In this document: in pieces, positions 6,460 to 15,020 of the stretch
Layout: the number at the start of each line of letters is the position of its first letter
How positions within the stretch are numbered: position 1 is the stretch's first letter
Source of the DNA: Rhizobium sp. BK313
GTDB taxonomy: Bacteria > Pseudomonadota > Alphaproteobacteria > Rhizobiales > Rhizobiaceae
DNA length: 64,000 nt
Direction: 5' to 3'
Assembly (NCBI RefSeq): GCF_014193655.1
Contig: NZ_JACHZQ010000010.1
Coordinates: 1 to 64,000 of the forward strand
The notes under the pieces: model-generated
Told to the model about the DNA's origin: nothing
The model's database searches: none
The model's input: the letters and a program-made list of their open reading frames with translations, nothing else
Position numbers and translations under genes: made by a program

Positions 6460-7865
6460 TGATAAACTCCAAAAGTCAGACCATACGCCATCCCGACAAG
6501 CGCGCTTGCTGCCAGCACAGTCAAAAGGCCAATTTTGAAACGGAAGACAGCAACGACCGCGCAGACCGTCAAAACGAGGGACGGGATGTTGACCGACGAC
6601 AACACCGGCACGTCGAGCGACATGCCGAAGCCGCTCACTTTCCGGACCTCGGAGAACAGGACGTGCAGGGCGAACCATACGGCGAGATTGAGGATGATGC
6701 CCACTACTGCGGCAGTGATCGCCGCGAGCGCCGCCGAAAGTGCCTTGTTGCGGCGCAGTGTCTCCATGAATGGTGCGCCAAGCAGGATCCACAGGAAGCA
6801 GGGGACGAAGGTGACCCAGGTCGTCAACAGTCCGCCCAGGGTACCGGCAAGCAGTGGAGGCAGTCCGCCGGGTGCGCGGTAGGCACCCATGAATCCGACG
6901 AACTGCGTCACCATGATCAGAGGGCCGGGCGTCGTTTCCGCGAGGCCCAAGCCGTCTAACATCTCGCCGGGCTTCAACCATCGATAGTGGTTGACCGCTT
7001 CTTGGGCGACATACGACAGCACCGCATACGCACCACCGAAGGTCACCATCGCCATCTTCGAGAAGAATACAGCGATGTCCGAGAAGACGTTGTGCTGCCC
7101 GAGGAACGCGAACAGCAGAATGATCGGGCCGAACCAGGCGATCGCGCCGACGACCCCGACCTTTAGCAGCCAGGCCGCGTTCGGACGCGCGTGGGCGGGC
7201 ACGCCTTCGCCGAGAAGGCTGTCGGCGTCGGCGACCTGCCTATCTCCGATCTTTCCATGGCCGCCCGCCGTCGAGAACGCCGCCCATCCCGCTTTGCCGC
7301 CGATAAAGCCGATCAGGCCGGCGACGACGACGACCAATGGGAACGGGGCCTGGAAGAACGCCAGGGCGATAAAGGCGGCCGCCGCCAGCGCGATCATGAC
7401 GTTATTTTTCAGCGATCGGCTGCCGATCCGGAGAACCGCGCCAAGCACGATGGCGAGAACCGCTGACTTCAGGCCAAAGAACAATGCCTGGACCGCCCCG
7501 ACATTGCCGAAGATCGCGTAGATCCAGCTCAGCACCATGATCGCGACAGCGCCCGGCAGCACGAACAGCGTTCCTGCGACAAGCCCACCCTTGGTCTTGT
7601 GCAGCAACCAGCCGATATAGATTGCGAGCTGCTGGGCTTCGGGACCGGGAAGCAGCGTACAATAGTTCAGAGCGTGCAGGAAACGTTCCTCGCCGATCCA
7701 ACGCTTCTCCTCGACGACGATCCTGTGCATGACCGCGATCTGGCCGGCGGGTCCGCCGAAGCTCAGTGCTGCTACTCTGGCCCACACCTTGACCGCTTCG
7801 GAGAATGGCAACGCGTGATTGTCCGCTCCGGGGGACCCGGCATTTTCATCCACGATGGTTGCCAT
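6456..7865 (-). CDS. chrA: chromate efflux transporter ChrA (two-domain CHR family)
   Basis: A 469-residue inner-membrane protein. The N-terminal CHR domain has the family motif region LSFGGPAGQIAVMH and LLPGPEAQQLAIYIG. The C-terminal repeat has VTFGGAYAVLSYVAQEAV and LAETTPGPLIMVTQFVGFMGA. About ten to twelve hydrophobic segments are visible. ChrA exports chromate, probably driven by the proton gradient. Start ATG 7865 lies one base past the chrB stop, so the two are coupled. The much longer upstream frame is a shadow of chrB. Substrate by family: chromate; sulfate competition is known for relatives. Confidence 0.93.
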   Translation of the reverse strand: MATIVDENAGSPGADNHALPFSEAVKVWARVAALSFGGPAGQIAVMHRIVVEEKRWIGEERFLHALNYCTLLPGPEAQQLAIYIGWLLHKTKGGLVAGTLFVLPGAVAIMVLSWIYAIFGNVGAVQALFFGLKSAVLAIVLGAVLRIGSRSLKNNVMIALAAAAFIALAFFQAPFPLVVVVAGLIGFIGGKAGWAAFSTAGGHGKIGDRQVADADSLLGEGVPAHARPNAAWLLKVGVVGAIAWFGPIILLFAFLGQHNVFSDIAVFFSKMAMVTFGGAYAVLSYVAQEAVNHYRWLKPGEMLDGLGLAETTPGPLIMVTQFVGFMGAYRAPGGLPPLLAGTLGGLLTTWVTFVPCFLWILLGAPFMETLRRNKALSAALAAITAAVVGIILNLAVWFALHVLFSEVRKVSGFGMSLDVPVLSSVNIPSLVLTVCAVVAVFRFKIGLLTVLAASALVGMAYGLTFGVYQ

Positions 7866-7866
7866 A

Positions 7867-8682
7867 TCATTGGCCCGCCTTGGCGTTGGGCCAGTTGTGC
7901 GTTTCGCCAGTTGCGTCGCGACACCACCGATAGAAGGCGTCATAAAGAAGCATGCCCGCTTCCAACTGTTCGAGGTCGTCGTTGAACATGCGGGACAGAC
8001 CGAGCGAGGCGGCGAGGAGGCCGGCGACTTCAGGCGCAAGGTTTGGCCGATCCGTATCCGCACCGCGAACGATCGTCGCCAACCGCATTATCGGCTCCGT
8101 TGCAAGACCAAACTCCTCTACCATGACATCGAAGGTGCAGAGTTTGCCGCGATGACTCCAGAATACCTCTTCGATGTCGAAAGGCGTTGCGCCGAACCTG
8201 TCCGCAACCATTGAGACGTCCGATGCCGGTACGAACAGAAACACCGCTGCAGGATCGACGAAACGGCGGATCAGCCAGGGACAGGCGATGCGGTCGATCT
8301 TCGGCCGAGATCGAGTTACCCAGACCGTGCGGCCTTGCTCGTCTCGTGAAGGCAGCTTGTCGACAGGCACGGCGACGCCTCGCGCGCGAATCCAGGCTTC
8401 AAATCCACCCTCCAGCACTTCCGCGTCAATGCCTTCATGCCGGAGATAGGCTGCAACCCCGTGGCTGAGCTTGCGACCTTGCTGACAGACAACGATTGCC
8501 GGTCCGGTGAGGTCGCCGCTCCAGGCAGTGACGTCGGCATGGCTACGACGAATCGAGCCGGGAACGAGCCGAGGATCACGGTTAAAATCTTCGTCGGTGC
8601 GCACGTCAACGATGACAGGCGCACTCGGGGTTCCAAGAATTCGATTCAGCTTATCGGGGGAAATCTCAAGAAATGACGGCAT
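7867..8682 (-). CDS. chrB: ChrB-like chromate resistance protein with rhodanese domain
   Basis: A 271-residue protein, start ATG 8682 behind GGAGGG. Residues about 15-105 form a rhodanese domain (VIVDVRTDEDFNRDPRLVPG; active-site loop VVCQQGRKLS with Cys). Residues about 120-265 form the ChrB C-terminal domain (VWVTRSRPKIDRIACPWLIRRFVDP, LCTFDVMVEEFGL). In characterised systems ChrB-type proteins sense chromate or help in resistance, but classical ChrB lacks the rhodanese. This is the rhodanese fusion form common in Rhizobiales. It heads the operon chrB-chrA-Cj0069-like. The 85 bases before the start hold no clear EcfG site. Confidence 0.88.
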   Translation of the reverse strand: MPSFLEISPDKLNRILGTPSAPVIVDVRTDEDFNRDPRLVPGSIRRSHADVTAWSGDLTGPAIVVCQQGRKLSHGVAAYLRHEGIDAEVLEGGFEAWIRARGVAVPVDKLPSRDEQGRTVWVTRSRPKIDRIACPWLIRRFVDPAAVFLFVPASDVSMVADRFGATPFDIEEVFWSHRGKLCTFDVMVEEFGLATEPIMRLATIVRGADTDRPNLAPEVAGLLAASLGLSRMFNDDLEQLEAGMLLYDAFYRWCRDATGETHNWPNAKAGQ

Positions 8683-9282
8683 AACGCGTCCCTCCGGTTG
8701 CTCGGGTTCAAAGGACGCGATTCTCCGGCCGTAGCCTCGTGGGGCGATCGCAACCCCATTCATCGGTTATGCAAATGGGCCTCGGTTCTGTCAACCGCCA
8801 AGGTTGCCGTTACCTCGCGCTGGAATAGTGGATGCCGTCAAGAGACCGACAACGATCTAACTAGCCGAAATTATTCATGTGGGTGGGCGCGTCGAGCGTG
8901 GCTGGGCGCTTGCTGCTGAACGCATGTCAGGTCCCGATGCCGTTCAATGCGAAGAGCTGAATTGTGTTCTTGGCGATATGTTTCCGCTGCTGCTGCGTGG
9001 CCATGCGCAGATTGCTTGGTTGGTGTCTAGCCTGCAGAGGCTATTAGGTCGCACTTCCTTCTATTGCGGCTTCCGATAGGCGCCAATTCTCGCTTTCGCG
9101 TATCGTGGTGGCACCTCGATGAGCTTGATCTACGCTCCGCTGCGCAATGCAGAGATTTGCTACCTTGAGAAGAACTACAAATTGACAATACAACCAAATA
9201 TTTGCGAAATTCGAACTCCAATTGTGGATGACTGGTTCTCGCTAAGCTTTTATGTGGCGGCGCGGCCTGCATTTCCCCAATC
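8683..9282. other. 600-base intergenic region, no supported gene
   Basis: It holds the chrB promoter on one side and the terminator of the stress operon on the other. Short open frames on both strands lack ribosome sites and recognisable protein patterns. Confidence 0.45.
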
Positions 9283-9318
9283 AAAGAGGTCCAACCGTCG
9301 CGCAGGCTGGACCTCTTT
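9283..9318 (-). terminator. terminator of the PepSY-DUF892 operon
   Basis: A perfect 11-bp stem (AAAGAGGTCCA / TGGACCTCTTT) starts seven bases after the DUF892 stop codon. Confidence 0.75.
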
Positions 9319-9324
9319 GGCAGA

Positions 9325-9828
9325 TTAGGCCGCCTTTTCAGCGTTCTGGTTCACGACCTTTGTCGCAATCGAAGTGAGGGCGATGTCCGTCGCCTGTTCT
9401 TCGTCCAATGTAGTCTGCAGGAGTTTTGCGGCGTCCTTCATGCCAAGTTCAAGCGCCCAAGTTCTCAGCGTGCCGTAGCGCGACATCTCGTAGTGTTCGA
9501 CGGCCTGGGCTGCCGCGAGGAGACCGGCGTCGAGAGCAGGTGTGCCTTTATACTCTTCCATGATCCCGGAACCTTCCTTGACGATGCCCATCATCGCGTC
9601 GCAGGTCTTCTGCTCCGGCTTCTTTCCGATGATCTTGAAGACCTCTTCCAGGCGTTGCACATGGACCTTCGTCTCGCTGAGATGCTTGGTGAAGGCGTCC
9701 TTGAGCTGCTTGCTTTTGGCGGCGTCATACATCTTCGGCAATGTGGTCACGATCTTGTTTTCGGCGAAGTACACGTCCTTCAAAGTATCGTGGAAAAGCA
9801 CGTCGAGAGTCTTTGTTTCCTTGGCCAT
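9325..9828 (-). CDS. DUF892 (YciE-like) ferritin-like protein, copy 1
   Basis: A 167-residue four-helix-bundle protein. DUF892 signatures are TLDVLFHDTLKDVYFAENKI, HLSETKVHVQRLEEVF, GIMEEYKG and AVEHYEMSRYGTL, with Glu and His residues placed like those of the di-iron site in YciF/YciE. Such proteins are induced by osmotic, stationary or oxidative stress; enzymatic activity is not established. Start ATG 9828 has GGAG upstream. It is the third gene of an operon led by an EcfG-type promoter at 10901-10925. A paralog lies at 29559-30059 upstream of the catalase gene. Confidence 0.92.
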   Translation of the reverse strand: MAKETKTLDVLFHDTLKDVYFAENKIVTTLPKMYDAAKSKQLKDAFTKHLSETKVHVQRLEEVFKIIGKKPEQKTCDAMMGIVKEGSGIMEEYKGTPALDAGLLAAAQAVEHYEMSRYGTLRTWALELGMKDAAKLLQTTLDEEQATDIALTSIATKVVNQNAEKAA

Positions 9829-9884
9829 GATGGGCTCCTTGAGTTAGATGAATTCGCTGTCGAACGGCGATATCGTCCCGTCGA

Positions 9885-10493
9885 TCATACCGTCGGCGGA
9901 CGGTGGTATCGGTTGCGTTCTTCTTCGATCTGGTCCGGTGCGTACGGATCGAGCGAGTCGTCGAATCTCGTCCATCCCTCCTCTTTGTAGGCGGCCCTGC
10001 GTTGCACGGGGTCGACCCAGTTTGAGCGCCTCAGGATCGCCTCGGCTTCCGGGGCCAGGGCGTCGTCAACCTTCGCGGTCACGAGCGACCCGCCTCGACG
10101 GACGCCTTCCGCATAGAGATTGGCGTCCTCCTCGGACACTCCGGAATCCGTCAAGGCGCCGATGATCCCGCCTGCCGCACCGCCCGCGACTGCGCCTGCA
10201 ACCGCGCCGGCCGCTGTTGCGGCAAGCCAGCCGGCAGCGACGACGGGGCCGACGCCGGGAATGGCCATGATGCCAAGTCCGGCGAGCAGGCCGCCGGCGC
10301 CGCCAACGACCGCTCCCAGTCCAGCGCCCGATTCAGCACCCGTCCTGGCACCGGACTGGTTGGTGGAATAGCGGTCGTCCGCGTTGTTTGAGACGATGCT
10401 GATGTCGTTGGATGGTACGCCTGCAGATTCCAGAGCGCTCACTGCAGAGCTTGCGTCCGCATAGTCGTCGAATAGTCCGGTAACAGTTTTCAT
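9885..10493 (-). CDS. general-stress (GSP17M/YflT-like) glycine-zipper protein
   Basis: A 202-residue protein, start ATG 10493 behind AGGAG. The N-terminal 60 residues (KTVTGLFDDYADASSAVSAL, then GVPSNDISIVSNN) match the general stress protein 17M domain. A long Gly/Ala-rich middle (repeated GAVAGAVAGGAAGG-like runs) forms glycine-zipper hydrophobic helices that probably insert in a membrane. The C-terminal part again looks like a small soluble domain (EGVRRGGSLVTAKVDD). It is co-transcribed with the PepSY gene 40 bases upstream and with the DUF892 gene 56 bases downstream. Role in stress is by association only. Confidence 0.85.
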   Translation of the reverse strand: MKTVTGLFDDYADASSAVSALESAGVPSNDISIVSNNADDRYSTNQSGARTGAESGAGLGAVVGGAGGLLAGLGIMAIPGVGPVVAAGWLAATAAGAVAGAVAGGAAGGIIGALTDSGVSEEDANLYAEGVRRGGSLVTAKVDDALAPEAEAILRRSNWVDPVQRRAAYKEEGWTRFDDSLDPYAPDQIEEERNRYHRPPTV

Positions 10494-10532
10494 AAGATTT
10501 CTCCTGAATTTGGTTTCGATCGCTGTAGGCAA

Positions 10533-10850
10533 TCACATGGCGACGATATTGCCCTGATAGTCGAGGCTGACCTTGACAGCCTTCCCGTCCTTGGTCGCGG
10601 ATGCTTGCCAGACGCCCTTTTCGTCGAGCTTCAGGCCCGTCACGTCGGTGTAGCCGGCCTTCGCGATGCGATCCTTGGCCTGCGCTTCGGTGAAGCTGTT
10701 GGCACCCGCAACGGGAGCGGTCGGGTTCTTCGTGTCTGGCGTCGCCACTGCAGGAGTGTTTCCATCCGTCGAAGGTACTGGCGTCGTCTGGGCGATAGCG
10801 GTCAATGCCGACGCTGCAACAAACGCCGTGGCCAAAATCATCGTTTTCAT
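10533..10850 (-). CDS. exported PepSY-like small protein
   Basis: A 105-residue secreted protein. Signal peptide: MKTMILATAFVAASALTAIA, cut before QTTPVP. A Pro/Thr-rich linker follows, then a PepSY-like domain (SFTEAQAKDRIAKAGYTDVTGL, GVWQASATKDGKAVKVSLDYQGNI). PepSY domains inhibit peptidases or bind periplasmic partners; the target is unknown. It is the first gene of the stress operon, 43 bases downstream of the presumed transcription start. Confidence 0.85.
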   Translation of the reverse strand: MKTMILATAFVAASALTAIAQTTPVPSTDGNTPAVATPDTKNPTAPVAGANSFTEAQAKDRIAKAGYTDVTGLKLDEKGVWQASATKDGKAVKVSLDYQGNIVAM

Positions 10851-10900
10851 TGGGGTTTCCTCGTTTTTCTGAATGGGAGTTCACAGGTTCGTGGGCTCCG

Positions 10901-10925
10901 AACTCGCCGTGTGACTTTATGTTCC
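10901..10925 (-). promoter_or_regulatory. EcfG-type promoter of the PepSY-DUF892 operon
   Basis: On the minus strand GGAAC (10921-10925), 16 bases, AGTT (10901-10904). Confidence 0.7.
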
Positions 10926-10970
10926 CGCGCAGGAGCAGAGTTTCTCTTCGAATGAGAATCGGGAGTTGCT

Positions 10971-11439
10971 TTGGCTGGCCACGTTCATCGCCGCACGGCT
11001 AGAGAGGAGGCTTCCCCGGCATCGAATGGGATTTTTCCGTTCATCAGCGAAGCCGGCTACCATGTCATGGAGGCCGCAACTGCCGATCAGGCGTTCGAGT
11101 TCCTCCGCCGACGCAGCCCTGGAACTTCTATTCACAGATGTTCAGACACCGGGGTGCACGGATGGCTTCGATCTGACCAAGCAAGTCGCTAATCGGTGGC
11201 CGCACATCATGATCATCGTGGTATCGGGCGCTGGGATGCCTAAGTCTGGCGAACTGCCAGCACGTGCGAGCTTTATATCAAAGCCCTACTCCGCCGAGGT
11301 CGTAGCAAAAGTACTCGAAAAACAATTTCCGAATGATCGATCAAAGCTTGACGATCACGGGGCTCCTTCTCGAAGAGGGGAGTTCGTTGCCGATTGGTGT
11401 CATCGACGACTAACGAGCGAGGTTGTTCCGACTGATTAA
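10971..11439 (+). pseudogene. broken single-domain response regulator
   Basis: Two overlapping frames together spell a CheY-like receiver. The first (10971-11192) gives FISEAGYHVMEAATADQAFEFL. The second takes over near 11100 with ALELLFTDVQTPG, DGFDLTKQVANRWPHIMIIVVSG and FISKPYSAEVVAKVLEKQF. The phosphoacceptor Asp (TDVQ), the Ser (VVSG) and the Lys (SKPY) are kept, but the N-terminal acidic pair is missing and one frameshift separates the halves. The intact relatives are common rhizobial orphan receivers. A working product is unlikely unless the shift is a sequence error. Confidence 0.75.
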
Positions 11440-11799
11440 GCCGGAATGGAAGTGACAGATGCTAACGTCTTCGCGCCGATTTGGTTGCATTGCACACGAA
11501 AATGTACAGCAAGGGTTGGAGGCTTACCTTTGCCCCATCAGCCCCACGATTGGCGGCAAGCATCGTCCTCGGCGTGACGAGCCTTGCACACGGTTTTAAC
11601 GACCTTCGTCGGGAATGTTTATTTCAATCGCCCCCCGGACTGAAGCTTCGCCAGCCGGCTCAAGACCAGCGGTCGCCGGCCCAGATTCGTTCGGCAAGAT
11701 ACCCCGCAAGGCGCCCGATGCCCAGCGTGCGGACAGGTAGCGCGGCATAAAGCTCTCGTGTTCAATCTGCTTTGTTGAGAATCAGTTTCGAAAGCGAAG
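11440..11799. other. intergenic, no gene seen
   Basis: An open frame at 11481-11750 has no ribosome site and an implausible Arg/Pro-rich C-terminal half. No promoter match was found. Confidence 0.4.
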
Positions 11800-12066
11800 T
11801 CATTGCGGATATGACTTGGTCCAGTCCACAGCACCCGACCAACTCTCGCCATTGCCTAGAGATCCGCCAGGGAGCGGATCACCGACGATGACAGTCATAT
11901 AAAGCCTGTCCACACAAACCTGTGTCCCGATCTGGTAGATCTGAAGCCAATCATCGGACGGTGCGATTTTAACGAATTGTCCGACGCTGAACTGAAGTGA
12001 TTGATCCTCGATGATATGGAACGGCTGTTCTGTGATCGTTTTTGTAAAGCCAACAACGTGACGCAT
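11800..12066 (-). CDS. small conserved hypothetical protein, stress-regulated
   Basis: An 88-residue protein, start ATG 12066 behind CAGGAG. It is rich in beta-type segments (HIIEDQSLQFSVGQFVKIAP, WLQIYQIGTQVCVDRLYMTVIVGDP). No signal peptide or membrane segment. I do not recognise the family. A textbook EcfG promoter lies 32-56 bases upstream, back to back with one for the opposite operon, so it belongs to the stress island. The longer upstream frame is rejected because it would contain that promoter. Confidence 0.7.
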   Translation of the reverse strand: MRHVVGFTKTITEQPFHIIEDQSLQFSVGQFVKIAPSDDWLQIYQIGTQVCVDRLYMTVIVGDPLPGGSLGNGESWSGAVDWTKSYPQ

Positions 12067-12097
12067 GAGACTACTCCTGGACATATGGGAATACCCA

Positions 12098-12122
12098 AAC
12101 GTGATCTTTGTCCGGTTGTTCC
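12098..12122 (-). promoter_or_regulatory. EcfG-type promoter (perfect)
   Basis: On the minus strand GGAAC (12118-12122), 16 bases, CGTT (12098-12101). It drives the gene ending at 11800. Confidence 0.75.
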
Positions 12123-12218
12123 AGGCTTGGATGACGAGCATCGATGAAAATCCCGCCTCATTGCGGATGCCGGGCCGAGTTCGTTTTGTCCTCAATCGGT
12201 TCTGTACCTGGCAAAGCT

Positions 12219-12243
12219 GGAACCGTGGTTGCGGTTTTGTGTT
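12219..12243 (+). promoter_or_regulatory. EcfG-type promoter
   Basis: GGAAC (12219-12223), 16 bases, TGTT (12240-12243). It drives the operon starting at 12269. Confidence 0.7.
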
Positions 12244-12268
12244 AGCTCCTCAGCGAAGGAGGACTATC

Positions 12269-12469
12269 ATGGGAACGAACTCACCAAAGGACGGCACTCC
12301 AGGTACCACCGAACAATCTCCACGTTGGGAGGGACCGCAAGAGAACATACCTCCCGGCTACATGCCGGCGAAGGACAATCCCGATACGGCTCGGGATGCG
12401 GTCGGAGAGAGCAATAGCGATCCCGCGAAAAAGAAAGTTTCGGACGCACTGAGACAAAAAGCGGACTAG
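12269..12469 (+). CDS. small disordered hydrophilic protein
   Basis: A 66-residue Pro/Lys/Asp-rich protein, start ATG 12269 behind GAAGGAGG. It has no hydrophobic core and is probably intrinsically disordered. It begins MGTN, as does the 60-residue protein at 26441, which also sits behind an EcfG promoter, so the two may be distant relatives. Two genes follow in the same direction (gaps of 42 and -4 bases), making a three-gene stress operon. Confidence 0.7.
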   Translation: MGTNSPKDGTPGTTEQSPRWEGPQENIPPGYMPAKDNPDTARDAVGESNSDPAKKKVSDALRQKAD

Positions 12470-12511
12470 GGCCTGTGGGGATTTCGGCACGGCAAGAAAC
12501 TGGAGGAAGTT

Positions 12512-12808
12512 ATGGCCAACGACAAGCACGAGCAAATTCGTCGCCGCGCATATGAAATCTGGGAGGACGAGGGCCGCCCAGAGGGCTCGCATCTGCGCCA
12601 TTGGCTACAAGCGGCAGATGAGCTGGATGGCGAGGACGAGCATGAGACGTTACAAGACCTTCTGGACGAAGACGACCGCGATGATGCCGCTCTACTCCAA
12701 GGTGCCGGCGAGAGCGGCGATCTTGATTCGTCTCGAACCAGAGGTGTCCGGAGTGCCCATGCGCCCGCGCCGGAAATCGAGATTACTACGGGCGAAAAGC
12801 CCCAATGA
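12512..12808 (+). CDS. DUF2934 family protein
   Basis: A 98-residue protein. The N-terminal half is a typical DUF2934 domain: IRRRAYEIWEDEGRPEGSHLRHWLQA. The second half is acidic and low in hydrophobic residues (DELDGEDEHETLQDLLDEDDRDDAA). The family is common in rhizobia, function unknown. Start ATG 12512 has GGAGG at 12502. Its stop overlaps the next start as ATGA. Confidence 0.85.
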   Translation: MANDKHEQIRRRAYEIWEDEGRPEGSHLRHWLQAADELDGEDEHETLQDLLDEDDRDDAALLQGAGESGDLDSSRTRGVRSAHAPAPEIEITTGEKPQ

Positions 12809-13256
12809 CAGAAGATAACCGGGGGACCCTGATCGTTATGCAGCACCTTGATCATGCCATCCAGATCGCTATCGAGGCGCACGAGAGGCAGACTGATAAG
12901 ATCGGCCGGCCGTTTTTCGAGCACTGCCAGCGTGTTGCACTTCTCGTTTCCGGTGACGAGGCACGAACGGTGGCTTACCTTCATGACGTCGTCGACAAGG
13001 GGCGGGGATGGACGCTCGATCGGCTGAAGGAAGAAGGTTTTGCACCAGGAATTATCGCGGCGGTCGATGCACCGACACGACGGCCGGAGGAAGCAGACGA
13101 TCAGTTCGTAAGACGGGCGGCATCAAACCCGCTTGCTTTGCCCGTCAAACAAGCTGACCTCGAGGATAACCTCTGGCAGGGGAGTAAGCCGACACGAATG
13201 CGGAAAAATACCGGCGCGGCTTGGCTCTCCTTGGCGACATCAAAACCGGAAAATAA
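12805..13256 (+). pseudogene. HD-domain (RelA/SpoT-hydrolase-like) protein with frameshifted C-terminus
   Basis: The frame from ATG 12805 reads an HD fold: AIQIAIEAHERQTDKIGRPFFEHCQRV, then VAYLHDVVDKG with the HD pair, and DNLWQ near the end. After about residue 127 the frame turns to nonsense and would end at 13287. In the next frame the expected family tail appears (ADTNAEKYRRGLALLGDIKTGK) and stops at 13254-13256. One missing base near 13185-13190 explains this. The catalytic core is complete, so a product with a foreign tail might still work. Related HD proteins hydrolyse nucleotides, but this short form is untested. Confidence 0.75.
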
Positions 13257-13525
13257 AGTTCGCCACATTCCCGGAGCGCGATCTTGACCGAATGATTTCA
13301 TTTTATGAGATGCCCCGGCTCCGATTGGCTTAAGACCGCATCCTGTTGGCAGCGACGAGGATCCAGCAGGACTGGGAGCGCGGAGATCGGCGCCGCTGCC
13401 GCTTGTACAGCGCGAGGGATGTGCTGTTCGCGGCGACCACCGGTAGGTGGGAGCACCTCCGACGAACCGGCATGCATCCTTCGGCGGATCGCAGCCTTAT
13501 TCCAAGGACAACCTGGAGAACGACG

Positions 13526-14620
13526 TTGCGAAACAAAACGTACCGCAGGCCGAAGCTATCCACTGTAACATGGTTGATCGCCACCGGCGCCGTTGTAGCG
13601 GCGCTGATTCAGACCATCGCGAAGGTCAAACGCTCGCGCCCAACGCCATCGACCAATCCCGACGACCAACACGGTCGCCTTGCCGAGGTGCCAGAAGCTA
13701 TTCCCGTCAAGGGGCTTCGCGACGTCGTGTGGCGCGTTTTCAACGAAGTTCTCGAAGACAGGGTGACGCTGATCGCTGCGGGCGTGACATTCTACCTTCT
13801 GCTCGCGCTGTTTCCCGCCTTGGCTGCGCTTGTGTCGTTATATGGCCTGGTCGCCGACCCTTCCACCATTGCCGATCACCTGCGAGAACTCGCGGGGGTC
13901 CTGCCTCCCGGTGCCTTCGATCTCTTCGCCGAGCAGATCGGGGCACTGCTCGCACGGCGCGACAGCACGCTCGGTATTACCTTCCTCGCCGGGCTCGGGA
14001 TCGCTCTGTGGAGCACGCATAGTGGAACGCTCGCGATCTTCGACGCCATGAACGTGGCATACGGAGAGAAGGAGAAGCGCGGCCTGGTGCGGCTAAATCT
14101 GGTTGGCTTGTGTTTCACTTTCTGTGCGATGGGCGCAGCCGTCGCCATGGTCAGCCTTGTTGCAGTCATGCCCATCATTCTTTCTTATCTATGGCTTGAT
14201 CAATGGACTGAGCAACTGGCCCGCCTACTCAGGTGGCCGCTACTTTTAACCGTGGTCGTCGTCGCAGTGACCTGCGTCTATCGCTTCGGCCCAAGTCGGG
14301 AGCCTGCCCAGTTCAGATGGATGACATGGGGAGCGGTTCTCACGGCTGTGGCATGGTTCGCCATGTCGCTAGGTTTTTCGTTCTATCTGGATAACTTCGC
14401 CAACTATAACGCCACCTATGGCACGCTCGGCGCTCTAATGGGCTTTCTTGTCTGGACGTGGTTGTCCATCGCCATTCTGATCGTCGGCGGTGAGCTGAAT
14501 GCCGAACTAGAACACCAGACCGCCATGGATACGACAACGGGCGCGCCGTTGCCGATGGGGGCTCGCGGCGCATACGTTGCCGACACTTTGGGAGCGACCG
14601 TCGAGTCCGAGCGCCCTTGA
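13526..14620 (+). CDS. YihY/UPF0761-family inner-membrane protein (formerly RNase BN)
   Basis: About 364 residues. One N-terminal membrane segment (STVTWLIATGAVVAALIQTI), then the YihY domain from about residue 60: WRVFNEVLEDRVTLIAAGVTFYLLLALFPALAALV. Five more hydrophobic segments follow, with LGIALWSTHSGTLAIFDAMN and YNATYGTLGALMGFLVWTWLS, the usual end of the family. Members were once misnamed ribonuclease BN; their role is unknown. Start TTG 13526 is chosen because GGAGAA lies 7 bases upstream; ATG 13472 is an alternative. The following gene has a near-consensus EcfG promoter, this one does not. Confidence 0.85.
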   Translation: MRNKTYRRPKLSTVTWLIATGAVVAALIQTIAKVKRSRPTPSTNPDDQHGRLAEVPEAIPVKGLRDVVWRVFNEVLEDRVTLIAAGVTFYLLLALFPALAALVSLYGLVADPSTIADHLRELAGVLPPGAFDLFAEQIGALLARRDSTLGITFLAGLGIALWSTHSGTLAIFDAMNVAYGEKEKRGLVRLNLVGLCFTFCAMGAAVAMVSLVAVMPIILSYLWLDQWTEQLARLLRWPLLLTVVVVAVTCVYRFGPSREPAQFRWMTWGAVLTAVAWFAMSLGFSFYLDNFANYNATYGTLGALMGFLVWTWLSIAILIVGGELNAELEHQTAMDTTTGAPLPMGARGAYVADTLGATVESERP

Positions 14621-14705
14621 TTACGACGCCCGCATACGCGCAGCAGCTATCGAGACGATTGACAGGCTTCACCGATCAGAGCTCCGTCCGTACCTGAACA
14701 TTGGA

Positions 14706-14730
14706 TGAACGAAATTGCGCCTGAAACGTT
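14706..14730 (+). promoter_or_regulatory. near-consensus EcfG-type promoter
   Basis: TGAAC (one mismatch to GGAAC), 16 bases, CGTT at 14727-14730; ATG 14751 follows. Confidence 0.4.
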
Positions 14731-14750
14731 GGGTCCTCAGGAGAGATGCC

Positions 14751-15020
14751 ATGTTTGACACAATCGTTTCGGTCGACAAGAAAGCAAATACAAAGCTTTC
14801 CACAACAGCCCAAACTATCGGCTGCGCCATTGCCTATGCAGTCGGAATGGAGGACGCTCGGATCCTTCTATTCGAAGAGGCGGGCATATTTATTCTCGAG
14901 GGCGACGCGCCCAGTATCGATGCGATCGAGCGCGCTAGCCAGATTGCCATGGCGATCGTCGGGCCCAGGGTATGCAATCGAATCCGACCTGTGGACTCAG
15001 TACGCATTGTGCGGCGTTAA
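14751..15020 (+). CDS. small hypothetical protein
   Basis: An 89-residue soluble protein, start ATG 14751 behind CAGGAGAG. Mixed alpha/beta pattern: TIGCAIAYAVGMEDARILLFEEAGIFILEGD, then SIDAIERASQIAMAIVG. The ILLF-IFIL strands separated by Glu-rich turns suggest a small beta sheet. I do not recognise it. Its 3' end overlaps a small gene on the other strand by 24 bases. Confidence 0.6.
   Translation: MFDTIVSVDKKANTKLSTTAQTIGCAIAYAVGMEDARILLFEEAGIFILEGDAPSIDAIERASQIAMAIVGPRVCNRIRPVDSVRIVRR

Noticed and set aside
6459..6981. Longer upstream start for the Cj0069-like protein and opposite-strand frames
   Set aside because: They lie within chrA and have no ribosome site; the ATGA overlap fixes the start at 6459.
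8877..9079. 66-codon frame upstream of the stress operon
   Set aside because: GTG start without a ribosome site and no family resemblance.
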